From contig NZ_JASBRE010000002.1 of NCBI RefSeq assembly GCF_029960815.1, positions 186,001 to 250,000 on the forward strand: a stretch of DNA of 64,000 bases, in the 5' to 3' direction. Source of the stretch: Pseudomonas sp. AL03 (lineage in GTDB: Bacteria > Pseudomonadota > Gammaproteobacteria > Pseudomonadales > Pseudomonadaceae). Positions 1-10,120 of this stretch are shown here, piece after piece. A program made the translations under genes and the position numbers. Below the pieces are notes generated by a model that saw nothing but the letters and a program-made list of their open reading frames with translations, did not search any database and was not told the origin of the DNA. Positions within the stretch are counted from its first letter, which is position 1, and each line of letters opens with the position of its first letter.

Positions 1-2221
<2,221 letters not shown>

Positions 2222-2233
2222 GTTGGGCGCTCC

Positions 2234-2617
2234 TCAGGCTTCGGCGTTGGCTTTGATCAGACGGTCGTAAGCGTCTTGGTCCAGCAGTTTGGCGACAGCC
2301 GAGGCATCGCTTGGCTGAAAGCGGAAGAACCAGCCTTCGCCCAGCGGATCTTCGTTGACCCGTTCAGGGCTGCTGTCCAGCGCCGGGTTCACTTCCAGCA
2401 CTTCACCGTCCAGCGGCATGTACACGCCGCTGGCGGCTTTTACCGATTCCACGGTGGCAGCTTCAGCGCCTTTGTCGTAGGACTGCAGCTCAGGCAGTTG
2501 TACGAAAACCACGTCGCCCAGGGCGTTCTGTGCGAAAGCGGTGATGCCGACTGTGACGGTGCCGTCAGCTTCGGTACGCAGCCATTCGTGATCTTCAGTA
2601 AAACGCAACTCGCTCAT
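2234..2617 (-). CDS. gcvH: Glycine cleavage system H protein
   Basis: Lipoyl carrier protein that shuttles the aminomethyl intermediate between the P, T and L proteins. The 127-residue length is normal for the family. It begins MSELRFTEDHEWLR, and the lipoylation site is K60 in the motif VESVKAASG. The C-terminal segment EGWFFRFQPSD is also characteristic. The start has an AGGAG site six bases upstream. It is the first gene of the gcvH-gcvP operon, about 80 bases downstream of a sigma-54 promoter and GcsR-type operators, so glycine-responsive control by GcsR is likely. Confidence 0.97.
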   Translation of the reverse strand: MSELRFTEDHEWLRTEADGTVTVGITAFAQNALGDVVFVQLPELQSYDKGAEAATVESVKAASGVYMPLDGEVLEVNPALDSSPERVNEDPLGEGWFFRFQPSDASAVAKLLDQDAYDRLIKANAEA

Positions 2618-2698
2618 GGAAACTCCTAAGGGGGGCCAGACTCGTCTGGTGGACGCGATTGAATGCTGGGCAAAGCCCTGCTTTATGAGTGGATACTA

Positions 2699-2714
2699 AG
2701 CAAAATTGCGGCCA
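2699..2714 (-). promoter_or_regulatory. Sigma-54 (-24/-12) promoter of gcvH-gcvP
   Basis: Read on the minus strand the bases are TGGCCGCAATTTTGCT, that is TGGC-N7-TTGC. Both invariant doublets, GG at -24 and GC at -12, are present with exact spacing. It lies upstream of gcvH and downstream of gcsR, whose product has the GAFTGA motif needed to activate sigma-54. Confidence 0.85.
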
Positions 2715-2778
2715 ATGTTTTTTTATCGTTATAAATCAACGTCTTAGGTGTTTTTATAGCGTGCGTGATGTGGAGGGC

Positions 2779-2796
2779 TGTAGCGAAATCGCTACA
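2779..2796. promoter_or_regulatory. GcsR operator, promoter-proximal site (perfect palindrome)
   Basis: TGTAGCG-AAAT-CGCTACA is a perfect 7+4+7 inverted repeat about 65 bp upstream of the sigma-54 promoter. It matches the published GcsR consensus as I recall it, TGTAACG-N4-CGTTCCG, with symmetric arms. Confidence 0.75.
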
Positions 2797-2859
2797 GTCA
2801 GGAGCAAAGAAAAAAGCCTAAGTGGATCAAAGCCTTGCACAGCGGTGATCGGAAGGGGG

Positions 2860-2877
2860 TGTAGTGATATCGTTCCA
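2860..2877. promoter_or_regulatory. GcsR operator, second site
   Basis: TGTAGTG-ATAT-CGTTCCA has the same 7+4+7 layout as the site at 2779. Its right arm is close to the CGTTCCG arm of the known GcsR consensus. It is separated from the third site by a single base. Confidence 0.7.
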
Positions 2878-2878
2878 C

Positions 2879-2896
2879 TGTAGCGCTTTCAGTACA
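2879..2896. promoter_or_regulatory. GcsR operator, third site
   Basis: TGTAGCG-CTTT-CAGTACA is a degenerate copy with a perfect left arm. It directly abuts the second site, giving tandem binding sites as described for GcsR in P. aeruginosa. Confidence 0.65.
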
Positions 2897-2923
2897 GGTG
2901 AAGGTCGCTTTTGATGCACGGTC

Positions 2924-4432
2924 TTACGGCTTGTTGGGAATTCCGTACTTGCGCAATCGATGGGCAATCGCCGTGTGAGAGGTTTGTAGGCGGTTGGCCA
3001 GTTGGCGGGTCGAGGGGTAGCTGACGTAGAGTTTTTCCAGCAGGGTTTTCTCGAACTCCTCCATCGCCTGTTCGAGGCTGTCGACGTCGTTGTCGCTCTG
3101 GCGCGCCACCGAGGTGCCAGCGATATCGAGGTCGCCGATATCGACCAGGCTGCTTTCGCAAATGGCGGCGGCACGGAAGATCACGTTCTGCAATTGCCGC
3201 ACGTTACCCGGCCAGCGATTGCCCAGCAGTGCCGGATAGGTGCCCGGCGCCAGGCGACACACCGGGCGCTGAATCTGCGCGCAGGCTTGCTGCATGAAGT
3301 AGCGGGCCAGCAGCAGGATGTCCTGGCCGCGTTCGCGCAGGGGCGGGACTTCGACGTTCAGGACGTTGAGGCGATAGAACAAATCTTCGCGGAACGAACC
3401 TTCGCTGACCATTTTTTCCAGATTGCGGTGCGTGGCGCTGAGGATCCGCACATTGACCTTCACCTCACGATCCCCGCCCACCCGGCGGAAGCTGCCGTCG
3501 TTCAAGAAACGCAGCAATTTTGCCTGCAAGTACGGCGACATCTCGCCGATCTCATCGAGAAACACCGTGCCCTGGTTGGCCAGTTCCATCAGCCCCGGTT
3601 TGCCGCCCCGTTGCGCACCGGTGAAGGCGCCGGGGGCGTAGCCGAACAATTCGCTTTCGGCGAGGTTCTCCGGCAATGCCGCGCAGTTCAGCGCCAAAAA
3701 GGGCGAACTGTGTCGAGCGCTGATGGCGTGGCAGGCACGCGCAACCAGTTCTTTGCCGGTGCCGGTTTCGCCCTGGATCAGCAACGGTGCATCGAGGGCC
3801 GCAACGCGCTGGGCGCGGGCCTTGAGCGTCCGAATCGACGGAGACTCGCCGAGTAGCGCATCGAACCCTTCGGCATGGTCGTGGTGCAGTGCCGAAAGGC
3901 GTTCGCCGATACGGTTCGGCTGATACAGGGTCAGCAGGGCGCCGGCGTCGGTAATCGGTGTGGCATCCAGCAGCAACGTCTGGCCGTTGACGGTGACTTC
4001 CCGCAGCGGCAGACGGAAGCCGTTTTCCAACAGGGCTTCGAGCAGTGCCGGGTCGGCGAACAGGTCAGCGATGCTTTCGCCGTCAGGCTCGCGCCCGTAC
4101 AAGGCAATCAATGCCGGGTTGGCCAGCAGCACTTTGCCGGTACTGTCCAGCGCCAGGACGGGGTCGGTCATGGCCGCGAGCAACGCATCAAGCTGCAGGT
4201 GCCGACGCTGACCGGGAAGAATGTCGACCACCGTCACCGCTTGCACGCCGCGCACGCTGAACAACGCATCGCGCAGCTCTTCGAGGACTTCCGGGCTCAA
4301 GGTCGGGGCGTCGATATAGACGTTGGGCGGGACCATTTCCACCGCATCCAGATTGAGATTGCGCCCACCGAGCAAGGCCAGGACTTCCTGGGTAATGCCG
4401 ACGCGGTCGATGAAGCTGACGTGGATACGCAT
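2924..4432 (-). CDS. gcsR: TyrR/PhhR-like sigma-54 enhancer-binding regulator of glycine cleavage
   Basis: Cytoplasmic activator of 502 residues. An N-terminal ACT domain (about 1-75, starting MRIHVSFIDRVGITQE) probably senses the amino acid. A PAS-like domain follows at about 80-190, then an AAA+ domain at about 205-430 with Walker A GETGTGKE, the sigma-54 contact loop GAFTGA and a Walker B FLDEIGE. A TyrR-type helix-turn-helix ends in RLRKYGIPNKP. The frame is open further upstream to 4747, but the ACT domain begins exactly at the ATG at 4432, so that start is chosen although no strong ribosome site is visible. It lies upstream of gcvH with cognate-looking operators between them, the arrangement of P. 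aeruginosa gcsR. PhhR is the alternative family member, but no phh genes are nearby. Confidence 0.88.
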   Translation of the reverse strand: MRIHVSFIDRVGITQEVLALLGGRNLNLDAVEMVPPNVYIDAPTLSPEVLEELRDALFSVRGVQAVTVVDILPGQRRHLQLDALLAAMTDPVLALDSTGKVLLANPALIALYGREPDGESIADLFADPALLEALLENGFRLPLREVTVNGQTLLLDATPITDAGALLTLYQPNRIGERLSALHHDHAEGFDALLGESPSIRTLKARAQRVAALDAPLLIQGETGTGKELVARACHAISARHSSPFLALNCAALPENLAESELFGYAPGAFTGAQRGGKPGLMELANQGTVFLDEIGEMSPYLQAKLLRFLNDGSFRRVGGDREVKVNVRILSATHRNLEKMVSEGSFREDLFYRLNVLNVEVPPLRERGQDILLLARYFMQQACAQIQRPVCRLAPGTYPALLGNRWPGNVRQLQNVIFRAAAICESSLVDIGDLDIAGTSVARQSDNDVDSLEQAMEEFEKTLLEKLYVSYPSTRQLANRLQTSHTAIAHRLRKYGIPNKP

Positions 4433-4571
4433 GGGGCGTTTTTTGGTTCTGGAGTGCGGAGGGTGGCAAGTATGCCTTGGAGGAGGGCTGGGGTGAAATC
4501 TTGAGATTGGAGTTTGCTGAAAGATCGACCCTTCACCCACCCTTTCCCCTCTGGGGTGGCCCCCGCCATCG

Positions 4572-5426
4572 CTATTCCAACATCTTGCCGAGCAACCAAC
4601 TCCCCGCCGGCCCCGGCGGATGCAGCCGCGACCACAGCGCATCGACGAACACCGGTTTCGGCCAGCCACGCACGTCCAGTTCCTCCAGCGTCCCTGCACC
4701 AAACCGCTCCACCAGCCACCGGGGCAACGGCGCCCAGCCGAATCCACCCTGGGCCATTTCCAGCAGCATCAGATAACTCGGTGCCGACCAGACGCGTCCC
4801 TTCGCACGGCTTTCATACGGATTGACGATCGTCGCCAGACGCAGTTCCCGATGGTGTTGCAACACGTCTTGATCGATGTGGCTCAGCGCCGCCAACGGAT
4901 GCTCACGAGACACGAACAGGGCAATCTCCGTCCGTTCCTCCACGGTCGAACTGACCAGGTCCGGCGGGTAACTGTCTTGTTTTTCGGCGAAGGCGACATG
5001 TGCTCGACCACGTTGCACCAGCGCCACCAGGTCATCGCATTCGGCGATCAGGCATTCGAGTTCCAGGTCCGGATAGCGCTGCTCGAAAGCACTGAGCGCC
5101 GCTTCGAAACGGTCGGATTGATAGGTGTCGGAAATCGCCACGGTCAATTTTGGCTCTACCCCTTGAGACAGTTGGCTGGCGGTCATTTCCAGTCGGCTGG
5201 TGGCGGCCAGAATTTCCTCGGCCCGTTGCAGCATCACGTGCCCGGCCGCGGTCAGGCTCGGCTTGCGGCTGCTGCGGTCGAAGAGGGTCAGGTTCAGATC
5301 GATTTCAAGGCTCGCCACCGCAGCGCTGATGGTTGACTGACTGCGGCCCAGTTTGCGTGCCGCCGCAGAAAACGAACCTTGAGTCGCCGCTTGCACAAAC
5401 GCCTGCAACACTTCTTGAGACGCCAT
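4572..5426 (-). CDS. LysR-family transcriptional regulator
   Basis: A 284-residue LysR-type regulator. The N-terminal winged helix-turn-helix occupies about residues 1-60 (AARKLGRSQSTISAAVASLE), followed by a linker helix and a periplasmic-binding-like effector domain (about 90-284). It is divergent from the PACE efflux gene at 5517, with a 90-bp shared promoter region. This matches the layout of aceR-aceI in Acinetobacter, where the LysR protein activates the efflux gene. The effector here is unknown. Confidence 0.88.
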   Translation of the reverse strand: MASQEVLQAFVQAATQGSFSAAARKLGRSQSTISAAVASLEIDLNLTLFDRSSRKPSLTAAGHVMLQRAEEILAATSRLEMTASQLSQGVEPKLTVAISDTYQSDRFEAALSAFEQRYPDLELECLIAECDDLVALVQRGRAHVAFAEKQDSYPPDLVSSTVEERTEIALFVSREHPLAALSHIDQDVLQHHRELRLATIVNPYESRAKGRVWSAPSYLMLLEMAQGGFGWAPLPRWLVERFGAGTLEELDVRGWPKPVFVDALWSRLHPPGPAGSWLLGKMLE

Positions 5427-5516
5427 GAACTATCGCCTTGATCGATGGTTATTGGTTATGAAGTATCGGTGTGAAGTAGGATCATGGCAACCACAGTCAC
5501 TCAGAGGAGTCTGGCC

Positions 5517-5951
5517 ATGAGCGCGAACAAATCCATTACTGAACGTATTTTCCAGGCCATTGGTTTCGAGTTGTTGGCCATCCTGATCTGTACCCCGTTG
5601 CTGGCGTGGATCATGGACAAACCGATGCTCGATATGGGCGTCGTGACCACGGCTATCGCGGCACTTGCCCTGGCCTGGAACGTGGTCTTCAACGGATTGT
5701 TCGACCGTGCGCTCAAACACTACGACATCGTGCACAACGCGTGGGTGCGTGTTGTCCATGCGCTGTTGTTCGAAGGCGGTCTGGTCGCGGTGGGTGTGCC
5801 GTTGATTGCCTGGTGGCTGAAGGTCAGCCTGTGGCAAGCGTTTCTGCTGGACATCGGTGTGTTGCTGTTTTTCCTGCCGTACACCTACGTCTACCACTGG
5901 GCCTATGACGTAGTGCGGGAGCGGGTCCTGATGCCTCGCACAGTTGGTTGA
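5517..5951 (+). CDS. PACE-family (AceI-like) multidrug efflux protein
   Basis: A 144-residue inner-membrane protein with four predicted membrane helices in two tandem halves, the architecture of the proteobacterial antimicrobial compound efflux (bacterial transmembrane pair) family. Conserved-looking features are RIFQAIGFELLAI in helix 1, LAWNVVFNGLFDR at the end of helix 2, a second ALLFEGG half and FFLPYTYVYHWAYD at the end of helix 4. The ATG at 5517 is preferred over one 33 bases upstream because AGGAG precedes it. Family members export biocides such as chlorhexidine and acriflavine, or short diamines; the substrate here cannot be read. Its divergent LysR neighbour is the likely regulator. 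Confidence 0.85.
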   Translation: MSANKSITERIFQAIGFELLAILICTPLLAWIMDKPMLDMGVVTTAIAALALAWNVVFNGLFDRALKHYDIVHNAWVRVVHALLFEGGLVAVGVPLIAWWLKVSLWQAFLLDIGVLLFFLPYTYVYHWAYDVVRERVLMPRTVG

Positions 5952-5964
5952 GCGCGGTTATTTT

Positions 5965-5991
5965 TGTGGCGAGGGGCAAGCCCTCGCCACA
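5965..5991. terminator. REP-type hairpin between convergent genes
   Basis: TGTGGCGAGGG and CCCTCGCCACA form a perfect 11-bp stem with a short loop. It sits between the PACE gene and the inward-facing SDR remnant and could terminate either. Similar sequences recur in fluorescent pseudomonads. Confidence 0.6.
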
Positions 5992-6000
5992 GGTTTCAGG

Positions 6001-6297
6001 TTACAAAAACATCCCGCCCGACGCTTCGACGCGTTGCCCATTGATCCACTGACTGCCCGGCGCCAGCAACAGCGCAATCGCGGCGTTGAGGATGCGGCCA
6101 CCATCAGCCATCAGCGGCAGCAGGTTCTGGGTGAGGAAAAACGGCCCTTTCAAATGGATGTTCATCAGCAAATCGAACTGGGCGACGGTGGTGTCAACGA
6201 AGTTCGCGGTCAGGCCGATGCCGGCGTTGTTGATCAAAAAGTCAAAGTGCTCGCGATCAAAACGGCTGCGCAATACATCGGCGACCTGACTGAACAA
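6001..6297 (-). pseudogene. SDR-family oxidoreductase remnant, deleted at the N-terminus and internally
   Basis: Ninety-eight codons remain of a gene that normally encodes about 250 residues. The central strand FDFLINNAGIG and the tail GSQWINGQRVEASGGMFL are typical of NAD(P)-dependent short-chain dehydrogenases. The nucleotide-binding TGxxxGxG segment is missing because the reading frame starts only 15 bases from the neighbouring gene. The catalytic YxxxK region is also missing: the frame runs straight from GGRILN into the C-terminal AIALLLAPG segment. At least two deletions are needed to explain this. A functional enzyme is very unlikely. Confidence 0.85.
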
Positions 6298-6311
6298 TAG
6301 AAGGTCGGCCC

Positions 6312-7207
6312 ATGAACAAACTGGAACTGCTGCGCACCTTCGTTCGTGTCAGCGAGATGTCGAGTTTTACCCTCGCCGGTGAAGCCTGGGTTTGCCGAGG
6401 TCCACCGTGTCCGAGCACGTCCAGGCCCTCGAATTGCTGGTAGGCACGCGTTTGCTGCAACGCACCACGCGCAAGGTTCAGGCGACTCAGGACGGCCTGG
6501 TGTTGTACGAGCGCAGCAAGGACTCGCTGTCGCACATGGACGAAATCGAAGGGCTGTTTCGCCAGGACGAGGCATCGCTCGTTGGGCGGATTCGCATCGA
6601 CATGCCGAACATTCTGGCCCGTCGGGTGGTGATGCCGCGTCTGCCCGAGTTCATGGCTCAGCACCCCAATCTTGAGCTGGAAATCAGCAGCACCGACCGC
6701 CGGATCGATTTGCTCAGCGAAGGGTTTGATTGCGTGATGCGAGTCGGCGCGCAGCCGGATCAATCGGTGGTCGCGCCCCACGTATGCGATTTCGCGATGG
6801 TCAACTGCGCCAGCCCCGCGTATCTGCGGCGTTATGGCGTGCCTGAACGGCTCGAAGACCTGGCGCAGCATCGGTTGGTCCATTACGTCGGCGTACTGGG
6901 CTCACGGTCGGAGGGTTTTGTGTACGAGCAAGAGGGCACGTTGCATCGGGTGCCGATGGCGGGCAGCGTCACGGTCAACAGCACCGATTGTTACGAGTCG
7001 GCGTGTCTGGGCGGTTTTGGTTTGATTCAGGCGCCGCTGATGGGCATGCAGCCCCACCTGCTCAGTGGCGAGCTGGTGGCGGTGCTGCCGCCATTCAATG
7101 CGCCATCCACGGAGGTATCGCTGCTCTATGCCCGGCAACGGCATTTGCCGTTACGGGTGAGGGCATTTATGGATTGGTTGGGGCAGGTGATCCAGTCAAC
7201 CACCTGA
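6312..7207 (+). pseudogene. LysR-family regulator with a one-base frameshift
   Basis: The gene begins with ATG at 6312 (MNKLELLRTFVRVSEMSSFTLA) and is typical of LysR regulators. Within the helix-turn-helix, around 6388, the frame shifts by one. The expected LGLPRSTVSEHVQALE is only readable in the next frame, which then stays open to 7207 and encodes a complete effector domain. Adding one C restores the full protein of about 298 residues. A TTG at 6392 could restart translation but would lose part of the DNA-binding domain. It is divergent from the SDR remnant, probably its former target. A sequencing error remains possible for this single base. Confidence 0.8.
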
Positions 7208-7209
7208 CC

Positions 7210-8526
7210 TTAGAACAACTGGGTGAACAACCAATACAAGCTGCCCGACAACAGCATCGCCGCCGGCAAGGTCAATACCCAGGCCATCAGCAGATTGCGG
7301 ATGGTCTTCATCTGCAAACCTCCGCCGTTGGCGACCATGGTCCCGGCCACCCCCGAAGACAACACGTGCGTGGTCGACACCGGCAGACCGAACATGTCGG
7401 CGGCGCCGATGGTCCGCATGGCGACGGTTTCCGCCGAGGCGCCTTGCGCATAAGTCAGGTGGGTCTTGCCGATCTTCTCGCCGACGGTCACCACGATGCG
7501 TTTCCAGCCGACCATGGTGCCCAGCCCCAGGGCGATGGCCACTGCGATTTTCACCCACAGCGGAATGAACCGCGTGGCGTTGTTGATCTGTTGCTTGAAC
7601 AGTTGCAGTTTGCCGCTGGTGTCGGCGTCAAAGTTGCCGACCTTGTTCTTGTCCATCAGGCGAATGGTTTCGCTGGTCAGGTACATGTCGTTACGCACGT
7701 TGCCCATGGCCTCGGCCGGGGCTTTCGAGAGCGAGCCGTAGCCCTTCACTTCGTTACCGATATTGCCGGCCAACGCGGCGAGGGCGGGGATCAGTTGTGG
7801 TGAGGCTTCCTTGCTGCGCATGTGATCGGACAGCACCGCGCGAGGATCGGGCGGGCGCCGGTAGCGGCGAACTTTTCACCAGTGCTTGCTGGGTGACTTC
7901 GGCTACGGCGGCAAACTGTAGCGCCTGGTCTGCCGCCATGGCGCGGTTCAGCGCGTAAGCCATCGGCAGCGCGTAACCGATTTTAGTCGCCTGAACCCAG
8001 TCCACACCGCTGGTGCCGTCGCGACCGTGCATCAAGGCATTGGCCACGCCGACACCGATGATCGAGCCGATCAGGGTGTGCGACGAAGACGCTGGCAAAC
8101 CCAGCCACCAGGTGCCGAGGTTCCACACTATTGCGGCGGGGCGATGATGCCGAACGCCACCGCGCCGCTGGACAGCAGCACCCCGAGGAAGTTAAAGAAG
8201 CCTGACCAGGCCACCACGAAATTCGGCGGCAAGGAGTTGGTGTAAATCACCGTGGCCACGGCGTTGGCGGTGTCGTGGAAACCATTGACGAACTCAAAGC
8301 CGAGGGCAATCAGCAGCGCCACGCCCAACAGCAGAAACGGCGTCCAGGTGGTCATCACGGTGCCAAGTTCGTTCATGTCGTGCATCAGGCTGTAAGCCGT
8401 GAACAACAGGCCACTGCCCAGCACCGCGAAGAAAATCACGATGGTCAGCAGGCTGGGTTTCTTGTCGAGTTGCGGTTTTGCGCTACTGGTGGGCGCCTGA
8501 GCGGCGGTGAGGGAAGGAGTAGCCAT
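7210..8526 (-). pseudogene. Inorganic phosphate transporter (PiT family), multiply disrupted
   Basis: Three reading-frame blocks of one PiT permease survive. Block 1 (8526 to about 8130) holds the N-terminal helices and the signature GFEFVNGFHDTANAVATVIYT. Block 2 (about 8128 to 7850) starts [21 protein letters not shown]. Block 3 (about 7840 to 7210) holds the central loop and the second signature GLPVSTTHVLSS. About 30 codons seem to be missing between blocks 1 and 2 with a frame change. Inside block 2 the text jumps from TKIGYAL to PMAYALNRA, losing several membrane helices, and there is another frame change at PLPAPA. Low-affinity phosphate uptake from this locus is therefore probably lost. 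Confidence 0.85.
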
Positions 8527-8635
8527 GACGGACAATCCTGAGAAGGGAAGAGTGTCGGTCATGATCGTTGCTCATGTTACAGAGAGGCTGCGCTGGGTCT
8601 GTGTTTGGGTTTTTGCTAATGCCGTCCATCAGAAC

Positions 8636-8666
8636 CCACCCCCGTTCCCTATGGGAACGGGGGTGG
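8636..8666. terminator. Strong hairpin between zntB and the PiT remnant
   Basis: CCACCCCCGTTCCC and GGGAACGGGGGTGG form a perfect 14-bp GC-rich stem with a three-base loop. It lies eight bases past the zntB stop codon and probably ends that transcript, although no long U-tract follows on the minus strand. Confidence 0.7.
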
Positions 8667-8674
8667 AGGTTTGT

Positions 8675-9697
8675 TCAATAATCCTGGCGCTTACGAAACG
8701 CCCAACGCCCGGCGATCACGGTAAACGTCGCGACCAATGCCACCAGAATCCAGAACCCCTCCGGATCGTCGGAAAGCGGCACCCCACCGACGTTCATGCC
8801 AAAGAAACCGGCGATGATGTTGATCGGCAGTGCCAGCACCGTGACCACGGTCAGGGTGAACAGTGTGCGGTTACTCTGTTCGTTGAGGTTGGCGGCGATT
8901 TCTTCCTGCAACAGTTTGATTCGCTCGCCCAAAGCCGTGAGGTCGTTGATGATCAGCGCGAACTCCTCGGTGGACTTGCGCAGTTCCTTGACGTCTTCCT
9001 TTTGCAACCACTGCGGTGGGCGATTGAGCAGGCGCAGCAATGAGCCTGGTTCCAGCGCCAGCAAGCGTTGCAGGCGCACCAGCACTCGACGATTGGCACC
9101 CAGTTCGGCGCGATTGGTCGACAGTCGCGAGGACAGCAACTCATCTTCGACCTGATCGACGCTGAGGCTGGTCTTGCGCACGATCTGGGTCAGCACTTCG
9201 CCCTGATCGCGCAGCAGATGCACCAGCAATTCCAGCGGCGAACGAAAGCACTCACCGGCCTTCACCGAGGAGCGCAGCTTGTCTACCGAGTGCAGCGGTT
9301 GCAGGCGTGCGCTGATGATCAGCCGACTGCGGGCGCAGACCCACAGCGTCGAGACATCCGAGGAAACCATGCTGCTGAGGTTGAACACCACATCATTGAC
9401 CACCGCCAGCAACGCCGAATCCACATGCTCGATGCGCGTCGAACGTGAGCCCTCATGCAGCGCTTCGAAAAATTCGTCCGGCAATTCCAGATGGCTCTTC
9501 ATCCAGCGCTCGCAGGCGGCGTGGGCGAGGTTCAGGTGTAACCAGAGAAACTCGTCGCTGTCGCCGGGCTGTTGCAGGCATTGCAATGCCTTGGCCGAAT
9601 CGATCTCCCGGCCGCGCTCACCGGGGCGAAAACTGAAACCGTACAGCAGACCGAACAGGTCCGGGTCGCGATGGCTTTGGTCGATGCTGTGGTTCAT
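8675..9697 (-). CDS. zntB: CorA-family zinc/cation transporter ZntB
   Basis: A 340-residue CorA-superfamily protein. A long cytoplasmic funnel domain (about 1-275) with alpha-helical charged segments is followed by two C-terminal membrane helices. The universal GMN signature is present in AGFFGMNVGGVP at the end of the first helix. The protein ends RWAFRKRQDY after the second helix. Domain layout and length fit ZntB, which moves Zn2+ in enterobacteria, better than Mg2+-specific CorA, but the two are hard to tell apart by eye. It appears to be a single-gene unit. Confidence 0.85.
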   Translation of the reverse strand: MNHSIDQSHRDPDLFGLLYGFSFRPGERGREIDSAKALQCLQQPGDSDEFLWLHLNLAHAACERWMKSHLELPDEFFEALHEGSRSTRIEHVDSALLAVVNDVVFNLSSMVSSDVSTLWVCARSRLIISARLQPLHSVDKLRSSVKAGECFRSPLELLVHLLRDQGEVLTQIVRKTSLSVDQVEDELLSSRLSTNRAELGANRRVLVRLQRLLALEPGSLLRLLNRPPQWLQKEDVKELRKSTEEFALIINDLTALGERIKLLQEEIAANLNEQSNRTLFTLTVVTVLALPINIIAGFFGMNVGGVPLSDDPEGFWILVALVATFTVIAGRWAFRKRQDY

Positions 9698-9733
9698 GAG
9701 GGCTCGCTGAAGGAGGCGCTGTCGGTCGCTTTG

Positions 9734-9866
9734 TGTAGCAGCTGGCGAAGCCTGCGTTCGGCTGCGCAGCAGTCGTCAAGCCTGAGCACGCAGTCTTCCT
9801 ATGGCAATGCATTGCCTGATTTCACGACTGCTCCGCAGCCGAACGCAGGCTTCGCCAGCTGCTACA
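9734..9866. repeat. REP doublet (facing inverted GC-rich repeats)
   Basis: The left arm starts TGTAGCAGCTGGCGAAGCCT and the right arm is its near-perfect inverted copy, with about 45 unrelated bases between. The same pair recurs at 23398, 36787 and 54920. It fills much of the 423-bp gap between zntB and the chemoreceptor gene. Such REP doublets are mobilised by RAYT transposases in pseudomonads; no RAYT gene is in this window. Confidence 0.85.
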
Positions 9867-10054
9867 GATCGCGTTACGGCGGGTTTCACAGGTTCACTTG
9901 AACCGCATCATTGCAAGGATTTTTGACCGTTTTGTGACAGTCTCGTGGCGCTGAAAATTCACTCTACCGGTGGTCGGAAGCGCTAAAGAAAGGCGCTGGC
10001 ACGCCGATGATGTTGATGTTGAATTTCGCGGTGCGGTCTTGGGCCAGCGTCGCT

Positions 10055-10107
10055 GACAGGGATGTCCGGACACCTTGCACGCCTGACGGGCGTGCCTTAT
10101 CCCTGTC
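10055..10107 (+). promoter_or_regulatory. Multi-stem structure in the leader of the chemoreceptor gene
   Basis: An outer stem GACAGGGAT/ATCCCTGTC encloses a self-complementary GTCCGGAC and an inner hairpin GCACGCC/GGCGTGC. The structure ends 13 bases before the ATG at 10121. No known riboswitch class is recognised. It could be an upstream terminator or a leader element. Confidence 0.4.
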
Positions 10108-10120
10108 ATGAGAGCACTCG

